A stretch of DNA of 64,000 bases from Mucilaginibacter ginsenosidivorax (GCF_007971525.1 NZ_CP042437.1:4402001-4466000); one strand, 5' to 3'. Shown: positions 1-7,608, counted from the first letter of the stretch. The notes: generated by a model not told the origin, from the sequence alone. Made by a program: numbers and translations.

Positions 1-635
1 GCAATACGAGTATCCTTAACGCACTGATTGAATTACTGGGGAAGCCCGTTGCAGAAGCCCGAGCGCTTTTTATCCCTACTGCCATATACGCCATAGCCGG
101 TGGTGCCGATATATCGCGCAACGTAATTTGCGGGCAGTTAGGCGACCCTTTCTGTGAGCTGGGTTGGAAATCATTAGGAATACTGGAACTTACCGCACTG
201 CCAAGCATCAAGGAAGAGCTTTGGTTGCCCATGTTGCAGGAAACTGACGCCTTGCTGGTTGGAGGGGGCGATTGCCAGTATTTGTGTTACTGGATGCAGC
301 AATCGGGCCTGGCAAAACTTTTGCCCTCGTTGTTGCAAAAGATAGTATATGTGGGCCTAAGCGCCGGAAGCATGATCATGACCCGTTTTGGAACTACCTA
401 CGGCAACCATAATTTGCCGGCCGGAAGCGATAAGTCGCTGAAACTGGTTGATTTTGCATTACATCCTCATTTAGATCATGAATGGTTCCCGAAGAATTCT
501 ATCGACAATATCCAAAAACTGGCCGCTACTATAGCAGTGCCTTCATATGCGATTGACGATCAGACTGCCATAAAAGTGACTGACGACAGCATTGAGGTTA
601 TTACTGAGGGACACTGGAAGCTGTTTAATCTCTGA
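1..635 (+). CDS. Peptidase S51-like (peptidase E / cyanophycinase superfamily), 5'-truncated by window edge
   Basis: The reading frame is open from base 3, so the gene starts before the window; only about 210 C-terminal residues are present. The segment GLSAGSMIM contains the G-x-S-x-G-S nucleophile elbow of S51 serine peptidases, with the Ser codon at 360-362. The upstream stretch FIPTA and the later ADALLVGGGD-like segment (ALLVGGGDCQYL) fit the class-I glutamine-amidotransferase-like fold of this family. Family members are cytosolic and hydrolyse Asp-X dipeptides or related small peptides; the exact substrate here is not visible. The next gene follows after about 200 bases on the same strand and shows no functional link. 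Confidence 0.8.
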   Translation, partial: NTSILNALIELLGKPVAEARALFIPTAIYAIAGGADISRNVICGQLGDPFCELGWKSLGILELTALPSIKEELWLPMLQETDALLVGGGDCQYLCYWMQQSGLAKLLPSLLQKIVYVGLSAGSMIMTRFGTTYGNHNLPAGSDKSLKLVDFALHPHLDHEWFPKNSIDNIQKLAATIAVPSYAIDDQTAIKVTDDSIEVITEGHWKLFNL

Positions 636-836
636 AACCGGGAGGTGCTGCAAATTTGCCCATTGTTGTTTTGATTTTATCGATTGTTGGAGTTAATTTA
701 TGTTTCGATCAAAATAAATACTCCTCATGCCAATGGCCCGCTTTTGGATAGTACTGGCCGGGAGGCAATAAATCAAAAGGCAGAGTTTTTTTCATGACCT
801 GGGGAGCATTCGCTAAATTTAGGCAAAAAATGGACT

Positions 837-1238
837 ATGAGCTGGACCTGCCCGAAATGTGAGCGCGAGCTGCCGAAGCCTGAACAGCGCCATTATTGCG
901 CACGGGTTAGCCTTGACAGTTTGCTTGGAGGCCGCCCGCCGGAACTTGTGCTGGTATTTGATAAGATACTGGCCGAAGTAGCCGGTTGGGAGGATGTGCT
1001 GGTTGGCACTACGCCTAATTGCATCGTTTTCACCCGGCGGCTGACTTTCCTGGTAATCCGGCCGATGAAAAAAGAGTTGGACATTAAGTTTTACTCGAAA
1101 ATGGGACATACAGAAAAGCCAGTTCTTAAAAGTGTGGCCGTGGGTAATAAGTTTGAGAACCATATCCGTATTGCGTTGCTGGATGAGCTGCACCCCAAAT
1201 TGTTTACTTATCTGCGGGAATCATATGAACTTTTATAG
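837..1238 (+). CDS. DUF5655 domain protein
   Basis: A 133-aa protein. The N-terminus has CPKCERELPKPEQRHYC, a short Cys/His cluster (C5, C8, H19, C21 region) that may bind zinc, followed by a compact alpha/beta body with VFTRRLTFLVIRPMKKELDIKFY, typical of DUF5655 proteins. No catalytic motif is recognised and the family has no established function. An ATG at 830 lies in another frame, so 837 is the first usable start. The protein is soluble by appearance, with no signal peptide or membrane segment. It stands alone, in the last host segment before the integrated element. Confidence 0.6.
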   Translation: MSWTCPKCERELPKPEQRHYCARVSLDSLLGGRPPELVLVFDKILAEVAGWEDVLVGTTPNCIVFTRRLTFLVIRPMKKELDIKFYSKMGHTEKPVLKSVAVGNKFENHIRIALLDELHPKLFTYLRESYELL

Positions 1239-1583
1239 CGGTGTTATGTCAAAGGTAAATTGACGGATAGCCTATAAACAACGGATAGCTCTTACACCAC
1301 AAAAGTAACAGCTAACTTTTCAACGTTCGTTGACACCACAACGTTTATAAGGGTAAATTAGGATAAACTTATAAGTCGACCACGCCAGCCTGTAAATGTG
1401 TGCTGCGTGTGAAGTCGTCAATAAAAAAATGTTTTGGGCATAAGTAATTCGAACGCCGACCACGGCCATAAAATATTGCGGGGGTACTTTACGAATGTAA
1501 TTTAGTTGCAACCAGAAAATTACAAAATTACCCGATCAAAAAACAGGCTTTTAGAAATTAATCTAAAAGCCTGTTTTTAATAT
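1239..1583. other. Intergenic region left of the integrated element
   Basis: About 345 bases without a credible gene. The only clear structure is the perfect 17-bp hairpin at 1539-1578 described separately. A short minus-strand frame of 63 codons (1320-1511) lacks a recognisable product and I do not call it. Confidence 0.5.
1539..1578 (-). terminator. Perfect 17-bp hairpin, probable original terminator of tRNA-Ala
   Basis: Arms 1539-1555 and 1562-1578 are perfectly complementary with a six-base loop (AATTAA) and A/T tracts on both outer sides, so it can terminate in either direction. It begins five bases beyond the 15-bp copy of the tRNA-Ala 3' end at 1584-1598. If the element is removed, this hairpin falls directly downstream of tRNA-Ala on the minus strand. 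I infer that it is the native tRNA terminator, now separated from its gene by 10.5 kb. Confidence 0.75.
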
Positions 1584-1606
1584 GTGGAGAATATCGGATA
1601 CTCCAC
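1584..1606. repeat. Left attachment site with inverted core arms
   Basis: Bases 1584-1598 repeat the tRNA-Ala end found at 12146-12160. Continuing inward, the site reads GTGGAG-N11-CTCCAC (1584-1589 and 1601-1606), the paired inverted arms expected of a tyrosine-recombinase core site. The right copy lacks the second CTCCAC arm and has tRNA T-arm sequence there instead, consistent with the arm belonging to the element's own attachment site. Confidence 0.8.
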
Positions 1607-1656
1607 TAAATGGCTTTTCAAGTACAAAAATGCGTTTTTTTTGAGAAAAAAATCCT

Positions 1657-1668
1657 AAAAACGTGCTG
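1657..1668 (+). promoter_or_regulatory. Candidate integrase arm-binding site (AAAACGTGCTG), left end
   Basis: AAAACGTGCTG occurs here, 60 bases inside the left end. Its core CGTGCTG returns twice, 12 bases apart, near the right end (12053-12059 and 12065-12071). Short repeats at both ends of an integrative element are the usual form of integrase arm-type sites. The role is inferred. Confidence 0.45.
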
Positions 1669-1711
1669 AATTATCCCAAACGTTGTTTATCTTTGACTAT
1701 ACGATTTAAAG

Positions 1712-2950
1712 ATGGAAACACGCAAATATACGCCCCCGGTTATTAAGAAAGGTAAAGAGGTTACATCTGCTCCAAAAGGTAGCAGTAAGGCTGCGGAGCA
1801 AGCCAAGCAGTTGTGGTATATTGAATACTACTACGAAGGTAGACAGGTTAGGATTAAAAAGGGACTTAACAGACTTAACCATGACCACCAAAAGAAGCAG
1901 CAAGAGGCTGAAATCATTTTAGAAATGACTAAGCAAAGATTAGCTAATGGCTATAACCCTTTCGCACCAACCGAATACATCGAAAAACGTAAAAAAGATT
2001 TTACCACGGTAGCAGAAGCCATTATCATTTTTAAAGATTACCACATCTTACATAACAGCCGTGCCAAAACTATCGGCACCTACCTAAGCAAGCTAAACGC
2101 CTTGTCTTCTTACTTCCCCGGCAAATTACTAAAAGATGTTACTACACGTGACTTAGAGAAATTTGTTCAATTAAAAATTAGTGATGGTACGTACTCTCAT
2201 AACACAGTAGGTGCGGCTAAAAGAATTTTCAGTGCATTCTTTAGTGTTATGGTGAAGTTAGATTACATTACAGAAAATCCAAAAGATGGCTTCGATAAGA
2301 AAATCAAAAGTGTTAAGGAAATTCCAAAAAAGCATGCGCCATATAGCGATACTGACTTAAAGCGTATATTAACTTACTTAGATGAACATGATACCTATGC
2401 AGCTTTTTTCTGTAGGATGGTTTACTACACTTGTATCCGTCCCGGTGAAATTCGTGGTTTAAGAGTTAAGGACGTGAACCTGACTACAGGTAAAATCACT
2501 GTCCCTGCATCGGTTAAAAAAAACACCCATAACAATAAACATCAGACAGTTGATATTGATGGTAATTTTTGGACAGCACTTGAAAAACTAAACCTTTCCG
2601 AGTATCCCGGCGATTATTTCTTAACTGGCTCAACTACTAATATTGTCGGAAAATACAAGGTGGGTATTAACACACCGTATGAAAAGTTGATGACCGCTTT
2701 AAAAAAAATCGATGCTCAGGATATGATTGATAACCCGGACATGAAAGAAACTGACAGGATAATCAATAAAGGCTATGACCTATACGGGTTTAAACACACA
2801 AGCAATATCAAACGTTACCTTAGCGGAGAATGGAGTTTAGCGCAAATCATGAGTGCCAACCGCCACGGTAGTATCTCAATGACCGAAAACTATTTAAAAG
2901 ACTTAGGTACATTTGTTGAAACTAAGCATTTAAAAACACAAGCAATATAG
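1712..2950 (+). CDS. int: Tyrosine recombinase / integrase of the element
   Basis: A 412-aa site-specific recombinase that would catalyse integration into and excision from the tRNA-Ala site. An N-terminal lysine-rich arm domain and a SAM-like core-binding domain (about residues 100-200) precede the catalytic domain. Box I is YTCIRPGEIRGLRV with the catalytic Arg at R243. Box II reads YGFKHTSN, the Bacteroidota variant in which Lys-His-Thr replaces the classical Arg-His-Thr, followed by NRHGSISMTENYL with nucleophile Y394. A TATCTTTG -7 element lies at 1688-1695, only 17 bases before the ATG, so the leader is very short. The gene is the outermost of the element and reads inward. Convergent umuC follows across a shared hairpin terminator. 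Confidence 0.93.
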   Translation: METRKYTPPVIKKGKEVTSAPKGSSKAAEQAKQLWYIEYYYEGRQVRIKKGLNRLNHDHQKKQQEAEIILEMTKQRLANGYNPFAPTEYIEKRKKDFTTVAEAIIIFKDYHILHNSRAKTIGTYLSKLNALSSYFPGKLLKDVTTRDLEKFVQLKISDGTYSHNTVGAAKRIFSAFFSVMVKLDYITENPKDGFDKKIKSVKEIPKKHAPYSDTDLKRILTYLDEHDTYAAFFCRMVYYTCIRPGEIRGLRVKDVNLTTGKITVPASVKKNTHNNKHQTVDIDGNFWTALEKLNLSEYPGDYFLTGSTTNIVGKYKVGINTPYEKLMTALKKIDAQDMIDNPDMKETDRIINKGYDLYGFKHTSNIKRYLSGEWSLAQIMSANRHGSISMTENYLKDLGTFVETKHLKTQAI

Positions 2951-2956
2951 CAATCA

Positions 2957-2977
2957 AGCCCCGGCAAGTCCGGGGTT
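2957..2977. terminator. Hairpin terminator between int and umuC
   Basis: AGCCCCGG (2957-2964) pairs with CCGGGGTT (2970-2977) over a five-base loop and is followed by a T-rich stretch. It lies seven bases after the int stop and overlaps the 3' end region of convergent umuC. The CCCCGG/CCGGGG core recurs in other hairpins of this element. Confidence 0.75.
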
Positions 2978-2979
2978 TC

Positions 2980-4239
2980 TTATTTTATGTGTATTATATC
3001 GGTTAACCGTGTAGTGTACTTAGGGCTTAGGTTATCCTGCTTCATTCTCCAATCAGCCTGAAAGCCTTGTTGCGCCGACCGCACTGTGTCACGACCGTTA
3101 AGATGGTTCAGGCGGTCAACTCTTTTAATAATTGCAATTTCCCTTTGCCGGGTATCAGCCCGAAATAAATTTTGTGTACCATCGCTGTTATGCCGTAGGT
3201 CTATCAACATAATACCTACACGTTTATACAAGTACCCTTTTTTATAGATGACATGCAATGCCTCGATAGCACTTTTAATCAGGGATGGTGTGTAATCAGT
3301 AGGTACATCACATACCGTGCTTATCTCCGGGAAATACTGAGCATCTGTCTTTGAAAAATTATTTGTACCCAACCAAACCCGGATACCACCAGCAACAAAA
3401 TTTTGCCGTCGTAGCTTTTCAGCAACTCGTGCAGTGTAGTTGGCTAAAGCCTCTGCCATCGGCTCAAATTCAGTCTGAAATTTACCGAAGCTTTTTTGTG
3501 AGGCAATGTTTTGTTTGTCCGGTTGCACCAGTTCCAAGGGGATGCACTGCACCCCGTTGAGTTCATAAATAGTACGCTGCAACACTACACTAAAATTTGT
3601 CTTTGCCCACTCAGGGGCAACCATTGAAAGGTCGTAGGCGGTCGCAATTCCCTTAGCATTTAGCTTTGCGCCCAAACGTCTTGCCACACCCCATAAATCG
3701 GTAATTTCAGTGTTTTTAAGGGCATCAATGCGTTTATCTTCGGTATCCAGTATATAGACCCCGGTTTCTCGAAATTGCTTCTTAGCAATCCTGTTTGCAA
3801 GCTTTGCCAACGTCTTAGTTTCGGCTACGCCAATTGATACAGGTACGCCAGACCATCTGCTAATTTTATCCCTCGCATCCTTAATGTAGCTAAACTGGTC
3901 ACGGTATTTTAAGCCCTTACAGGACACGAAACTCTCATCGATTGAATAATCCTCAACCTCGTGGAAAAACTGCCTAATAATAGCTTTAATGCGCTTTGAC
4001 ATGTCGCCATATAGGGTGTAGTTACTACTAAATCCCTGAATGTTGTGAATTTTCATTAACCGCTTAATTTCGTACATCGGCACTGCCATTCCGATACCTA
4101 ACGCTTTGGCTTCTTCACTTCGGGCGATTACCGCACCATCATTGTTACTGTAGATAATAACGGGTACATCTTTCAGGGCAGGATTAAATGCCCGCTCACA
4201 GGATGCGTAAAAATTATTACAATCAATAATGCCAACCAT
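2980..4239 (-). CDS. umuC: UmuC-like Y-family DNA polymerase
   Basis: A 419-aa error-prone translesion polymerase, the catalytic subunit of a Pol V-type enzyme. The palm carboxylates are visible: D6 in GIIDCNNFYASCE and D101-E102 in DYSIDESF. The segment SNNDGAVIARSEEAKALGI is typical of UmuC. A possible beta-clamp contact is GTQNLF in the C-terminal third, weaker than the classical QLNLF motif. The start overlaps the end of umuD by 17 bases, so the pair is translationally coupled. Length matches chromosomal UmuC proteins, with no sign of decay. On a mobile element it would raise mutation and damage tolerance when the host is stressed, probably as the element is induced (inference). Confidence 0.95.
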   Translation of the reverse strand: MVGIIDCNNFYASCERAFNPALKDVPVIIYSNNDGAVIARSEEAKALGIGMAVPMYEIKRLMKIHNIQGFSSNYTLYGDMSKRIKAIIRQFFHEVEDYSIDESFVSCKGLKYRDQFSYIKDARDKISRWSGVPVSIGVAETKTLAKLANRIAKKQFRETGVYILDTEDKRIDALKNTEITDLWGVARRLGAKLNAKGIATAYDLSMVAPEWAKTNFSVVLQRTIYELNGVQCIPLELVQPDKQNIASQKSFGKFQTEFEPMAEALANYTARVAEKLRRQNFVAGGIRVWLGTNNFSKTDAQYFPEISTVCDVPTDYTPSLIKSAIEALHVIYKKGYLYKRVGIMLIDLRHNSDGTQNLFRADTRQREIAIIKRVDRLNHLNGRDTVRSAQQGFQADWRMKQDNLSPKYTTRLTDIIHIK

Positions 4240-4684
4240 CGCTACGGCTTTTAATGTTTTGGATAATATATGTAATCACCCCCCAAACCCGAAAATCAGT
4301 AAGTTCATTAATGATTATAGGTTGAAAGTCGGTGTTTGCCGATAACAGTCGTATGCCCTGTAATTTATCTATATGCAGTATCTTAGCATTAAATTCTCCA
4401 TCAATTGCACATAGCACCAAATCCCGGTGTTCAGGTTTCAGGCTTTTATCAATTACGGCTATATCACCGGGGTAAATCAGTAGGTCTTTTAGTGAATGCC
4501 CGGTGACCCTGCCTAAAAATGTACTGGCTGCGTTAGCTATACATATATCATCTAATGATAGACATTCCTCTAAGTAGTCATCTGCCGGGGAGGGAAAACC
4601 GCATCGTATCTGTGATAGAAATAGCGGTAACTCATTATCCGACTTCTTAAACCTGTAAACCTGAATATCTGCAACACTTTTCAC
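4223..4684 (-). CDS. umuD: UmuD-like S24 autoprotease subunit
   Basis: A 153-aa LexA-superfamily protein that self-cleaves on RecA filaments to become the active partner of UmuC. The cleavage site is CGFPSPADDYLEE, cutting between C28 and G29. Catalytic Ser is S64 in GHSL and Lys is K101 in FNAKIL, so the Ser-Lys dyad is intact. The start is GTG at 4684; no in-frame ATG lies near. A TGCTAA-N5-TTAGCA palindrome is centred 20 bases upstream and probably controls the operon. The gene diverges from the PRTase gene at 4842, with 157 bases between. Confidence 0.93.
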   Translation of the reverse strand: MKSVADIQVYRFKKSDNELPLFLSQIRCGFPSPADDYLEECLSLDDICIANAASTFLGRVTGHSLKDLLIYPGDIAVIDKSLKPEHRDLVLCAIDGEFNAKILHIDKLQGIRLLSANTDFQPIIINELTDFRVWGVITYIIQNIKSRSDGWHY

Positions 4685-4695
4685 AATTACAAAAA

Positions 4696-4712
4696 TGCTA
4701 ATAATGTTAGCA
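4696..4712 (-). promoter_or_regulatory. Palindromic operator candidate upstream of umuD
   Basis: TGCTAATAATGTTAGCA is a perfect inverted repeat with 6-bp arms and a five-base spacer, placed 12-28 bases before the umuD start. Position and symmetry suit a dimeric repressor blocking the umuDC promoter, as LexA does in other bacteria. Which protein binds it is not known; the element has no evident repressor gene, so a host factor is likely. It also lies in the divergent region shared with the PRTase cassette. Confidence 0.5.
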
Positions 4713-4841
4713 ATATGATGCTGTTGTTAAAAATTTAATTATTTAGTTGTAATACAAGCTGGTACCATCAAGTAATTGGGCAAAAAACTATATTTGTTTC
4801 ATCACAAAATAATAGTTTAATCTAAACCCTCTTTCATACAC

Positions 4842-5471
4842 ATGACCGAGTTAACCTACAACAAAGACATCGCAGAATTTAGAATTGTAAAAGAGTACCA
4901 CGTATCAGGGAAACAACTAAAAACCTATGCCATTCATGACTACTATGGGAAAAACAAATTTGCCGAAGTTGACGGCAACATTGAATGGGTAAGAAGATTA
5001 ATATGGCAATTCAAGGACGGTAATAATAGCGCAACGGTAGCGAACAAAATCGCTCAGGCTTTTAGGGCAAAAGGCTTCTCTGTTACCAATGCCTGTTTAA
5101 TGGTAATTCCTGCATCCGACCCAATCAGAAATACCAACCGATTCAGAAACTTCTCAAACTCATTAGGTAACGCTTTAGGTTTACCAAACTGCTACGATGG
5201 TATCACCACTGTAGCGCACGAAGCAACCAAAGGACACGCCGGGGGCAATAAGATTGAACATTTTACTTTTCACAATGCTAAGTACACTGGTAAAACTGTT
5301 TACTTATTTGACGATGTTTGTACCAGTGCAACATCATTTAAGCAAGTAGCTGCTGAACTTCTACGTACCGGGGCATCTAATGTTATAGGGTTGTTTTTGG
5401 CAAAAACTGTTTCCACTTATGTGCAGTATGAGCCTGACTTTGATGTGTTTGATATTGATGATTTATTTTAA
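4842..5471 (+). CDS. ComF-like phosphoribosyltransferase, ShosT-like toxin candidate
   Basis: A 209-aa protein with one type-I phosphoribosyltransferase domain. The PRPP-binding loop is VYLFDDVCTSATSF, with the acidic pair D157-D158 followed by TSATS; the hydrophobic strand before it and the GASNVIGLFLAKTV strand after it complete the fold. It lacks the N-terminal zinc ribbon of true ComF. It is followed after 18 bases by a dprA-like gene and then a HAD phosphatase gene, the three apparently forming one operon. A PRTase toxin plus a DprA-like antitoxin is the composition of the ShosTA anti-phage system. The assignment rests on architecture and context, not on sequence identity. No partner in purine or pyrimidine salvage is nearby. 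Confidence 0.7.
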   Translation: MTELTYNKDIAEFRIVKEYHVSGKQLKTYAIHDYYGKNKFAEVDGNIEWVRRLIWQFKDGNNSATVANKIAQAFRAKGFSVTNACLMVIPASDPIRNTNRFRNFSNSLGNALGLPNCYDGITTVAHEATKGHAGGNKIEHFTFHNAKYTGKTVYLFDDVCTSATSFKQVAAELLRTGASNVIGLFLAKTVSTYVQYEPDFDVFDIDDLF

Positions 5472-5489
5472 CGAAAACGAACTTAAAAC

Positions 5490-6830
5490 ATGGCGATAAG
5501 AACCGAAGACTTAGTAAGGATTTTGCAATTGCGGGGCATGGGGCGTAAGACCGCTAAGAAGCTGTGCGACCTTGACTTTTCAGGTGACACCGCAGACCTT
5601 GTAGACTTTATACTCGAAGTAAGCAGTAGCAAAACCTTACAGCGTTTTCCTGAGTATTCCAAACCCGACATAAATGAAGCTTTTAAAAAGGGGGACGACA
5701 TCCTTGAAAAATCAGACCGGGGCAACATTAAGATTACTTCTTTTTACGACAAGAAATTTCCTCCGGCATTGACGAATATTATCGACCCTCCGCTAATAAT
5801 AAACACCAAAGGTAATTTAGATGACTTATCGAATTTAATAGGAGTTGCAGTAATTGGTACGAGAGAGCCAAGTCCAGCGGGAATTAAAGCAGGTGAGTAC
5901 TTTGGTAAACAGTTAGCATTGCAGAACTTCAATGTCGTTAGCGGTTTAGCAAAGGGTTGTGATGCTTCGGGTCACCGTGGGTGCTTATCAGTTAACGGCT
6001 TTACTACTGCAATATTAGCGCACGGTTTACATACCATCTATCCCAAAGAAAACTACGCATTAGCTGAGGAAATTTTAGACAAAGGAGGTGTGTTATTAAG
6101 TGAGTACTTTGTCGGTACAGGTGCATTAGCGAACTATTTTGTTGAACGTGACCGATTACAGGCGGGACTTTCTGAGGCGACCATTGTAATTCAGACAGAC
6201 GAGAAAGGCGGCACTATGCACGCAGTCAACGCAACCTTAGTTAGTAGAAAATCATTAGCTGCAATTAAGTATAAAGGTGCTGAATTGGAGTACTCCAAAA
6301 CAAAAGGCAATGAAAAATTAATCAGAGAGGGCAAGGCGTTTGCATTAACTTCTGATAATCTTATAGAGTTTATCTCCCTTTTTAACAAGTCCGAAACAGC
6401 GAATAGTTTACCAGCCCCGGCACTATTAACTAAGCAGGAAAACTCGGTAGAATTAACAGAGTCGGCAAACAGTGAGATACCTGCGGTAGAGCCTGAGAAA
6501 CATGTAATCAGTGAGGCACCTACGGTAGAGCCTGAGCATCCTGTAACCCATGAGATACCTACGGTAGAGCCTGAGCATCCTGAAACCAGTGAAATACCCA
6601 CGGTAAAGCCTGAGCAATCTGTAACCAGTGAGATGCCTACGGTAGAGCCTGAGCAACCTGTAACCAGTAATATGCCTACGGTAGAGCCTGAGAAGTCCTT
6701 AACCAGCGATGTACCTACAGTTAAGCCGTTAACATCAACGGCAAAAGAAAAGCCGTCAAAAGGGCAAGTAGCAAAGGAGAGAAAGGAATCCGTAAAAAAG
6801 AAAATAACAAACCAACCTAAACTATTTTAA
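5490..6830 (+). CDS. DprA/Smf-like protein with repeat tail, ShosA-like candidate
   Basis: A 446-aa protein. Residues about 5-25 form a helix-hairpin-helix (LRGMGRKTAKKL). The Rossmann domain (about 110-285) has VAVIGTREPSPAG, VVSGLAKGCDASGHRG, the ILAHGLHTIYPKEN strand and FVERDRLQAG, equivalent to the RNR-I segment of DprA. A linker of six 13-residue repeats and a partial seventh (codons 328-413, pattern SEIPTVEPEHPVT) follows, then a basic tail ending NQPKLF. DprA normally loads RecA on single-stranded DNA during transformation; here the PRTase and HAD neighbours suggest a ShosA-like antitoxin or sensor. The C-terminal QPKLF resembles a beta-clamp-binding peptide. It is 18 bases after the PRTase gene. 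Confidence 0.85.
   Translation: MAIRTEDLVRILQLRGMGRKTAKKLCDLDFSGDTADLVDFILEVSSSKTLQRFPEYSKPDINEAFKKGDDILEKSDRGNIKITSFYDKKFPPALTNIIDPPLIINTKGNLDDLSNLIGVAVIGTREPSPAGIKAGEYFGKQLALQNFNVVSGLAKGCDASGHRGCLSVNGFTTAILAHGLHTIYPKENYALAEEILDKGGVLLSEYFVGTGALANYFVERDRLQAGLSEATIVIQTDEKGGTMHAVNATLVSRKSLAAIKYKGAELEYSKTKGNEKLIREGKAFALTSDNLIEFISLFNKSETANSLPAPALLTKQENSVELTESANSEIPAVEPEKHVISEAPTVEPEHPVTHEIPTVEPEHPETSEIPTVKPEQSVTSEMPTVEPEQPVTSNMPTVEPEKSLTSDVPTVKPLTSTAKEKPSKGQVAKERKESVKKKITNQPKLF
6471..6728 (+). repeat. 39-bp tandem repeats inside the dprA-like gene
   Basis: Six complete 39-bp units begin at 6471, 6510, 6549, 6588, 6627 and 6666, with a 24-bp partial unit at 6705. Each encodes 13 residues with the core PTVEPE and alternating acidic and proline residues, forming an extended flexible linker. 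Unit length is a multiple of three, so copy number can change without loss of frame. There are no spacers, so this is not a CRISPR array. Confidence 0.95.
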
Positions 6831-6832
6831 TC

Positions 6833-7366
6833 GTGAAAAAATCAATAATTTTTGACCTTGACCAAACTTTGGTTGATAGTTCTTTAGCTGAAACCGAGCG
6901 AAAAAATCGCAACTGGTCTGCCGTATATTCATTAATCCCATCATTCAAATTGTATGAGGGTATGAGGGTAGTTTTGGATACTATAAACCATAACGATATT
7001 GAAATATGCGTTATCACCACCAGCCCCGGTAAGTATGCTCAAATGGTTTTAAGGCATTTCAACATTCCCTATAAACACCTAATAGATTACTTCGCTGTAA
7101 AGAACAGAAAACCTCACCCTGAATCGTTTATTAAAGCTATGAGTTTAATGGAGTGTGACTGTGACGCTATTTATTCATTTGGCGACCGTGCTATTGACAT
7201 TGAAGCATCCAAAGCATCAGGTATTAAAAGTGTAGGCTGCAAATGGGGGTCTGACGAGTTAAACTTGTTGATTAACTCAAAGCCTGACTTCTTGATTGAC
7301 CAACCAATTGAAATTTTGACGTTGTTAGGTTTGGAGCCATACTACAAACCCGAATACGCCTTTTAA
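6833..7366 (+). CDS. HAD-superfamily phosphatase, third gene of the PRTase-DprA cassette
   Basis: A 177-aa haloacid-dehalogenase-type hydrolase. Motif I is IIFDLDQTLVDSS with nucleophile D8 and acid/base D10; motif II is the Thr in VITTSPG; motif III is the Lys in KNRKPHPE; motif IV is FGDRAIDIEASKASG. All catalytic positions are present. The start is GTG, two bases after the dprA-like stop, so the genes are coupled. Family members dephosphorylate sugar phosphates, nucleotides or phosphoglycolate. With a PRTase next door, a phosphorylated ribosyl product or PRPP-derived metabolite is an attractive substrate, but this is inference. Confidence 0.85.
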   Translation: MKKSIIFDLDQTLVDSSLAETERKNRNWSAVYSLIPSFKLYEGMRVVLDTINHNDIEICVITTSPGKYAQMVLRHFNIPYKHLIDYFAVKNRKPHPESFIKAMSLMECDCDAIYSFGDRAIDIEASKASGIKSVGCKWGSDELNLLINSKPDFLIDQPIEILTLLGLEPYYKPEYAF

Positions 7367-7398
7367 GGTACCAATTTTTTACTCTGCAAAATGCTCCT

Positions 7399-7406
7399 TA
7401 CCTTTG
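7399..7406 (+). promoter_or_regulatory. Candidate -7 element (TACCTTTG)
   Basis: TACCTTTG matches the Bacteroidota -7 consensus TAnnTTTG and lies 76 bases before the 29-codon ORF at 7482. A minimal 18-codon frame (MKPCCGVFAKSLL..., 7421-7477) lies between and could be a leader peptide. No convincing -33 TTG is seen, so the call is weak. Confidence 0.35.
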
Positions 7407-7481
7407 TCTAAACCGTAAAGATGAAACCCTGTTGTGGGGTATTCGCAAAATCGCTTCTTAAACACTCTTACCCATAATCTA

Positions 7482-7571
7482 ATGGCAAAAGAAACTAAGA
7501 AGACGATAATCAATGCGATTATCAAAATCCTTACTACTGTAGCAATTGAGTATTTAAAACACCATTGTTAA
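7482..7571 (+). CDS. Tiny 29-aa peptide, smalltalk-like
   Basis: The frame encodes MAKETKKTIINAIIKILTTV followed by AIEYLKHHC: a charged N-terminus, one hydrophobic helix of about 15 residues and a final Cys. A candidate -7 element precedes it and a hairpin terminator follows six bases after the stop, which supports a real transcription unit. The length and layout resemble the smalltalk peptides of Bacteroidota, although the usual C-terminal Gly-Val-Thr-Ser-Cys ending is absent. The family's role is unknown. A small membrane-active peptide next to a toxin-like cassette could also be a toxin or holin-like factor, which is speculative. Confidence 0.5.
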   Translation: MAKETKKTIINAIIKILTTVAIEYLKHHC

Positions 7572-7576
7572 TAGAT

Positions 7577-7608
7577 ACCCGGCAGCGTAAAACCTGACCG
7601 GGTTTTTA
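7577..7608 (+). terminator. Rho-independent terminator after the tiny ORF
   Basis: ACCCGG (7577-7582) pairs with CCGGGT (7598-7603), followed by TTTTATT. It closes the tiny transcription unit at 7399-7571. Confidence 0.75.

Noticed and set aside
1320..1511. 63-codon minus-strand frame
   Set aside because: No ribosome site, no recognisable product and A/T-rich composition typical of spacer.
4776..4796. TATATTTG with nearby TTG as promoter of the PRTase cassette
   Set aside because: The TTG lies only about 10 bases upstream of TATATTTG, too close for the usual Bacteroidota spacing, so I leave it unlisted.
6453..6656. Repetitive minus-strand frame opposite the dprA-like gene
   Set aside because: It is the complement of the 39-bp repeats and has no independent support.
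6471..6728. Possible CRISPR array, because of regular 39-bp repeats
   Set aside because: Units are contiguous without spacers and lie in frame within a coding sequence.
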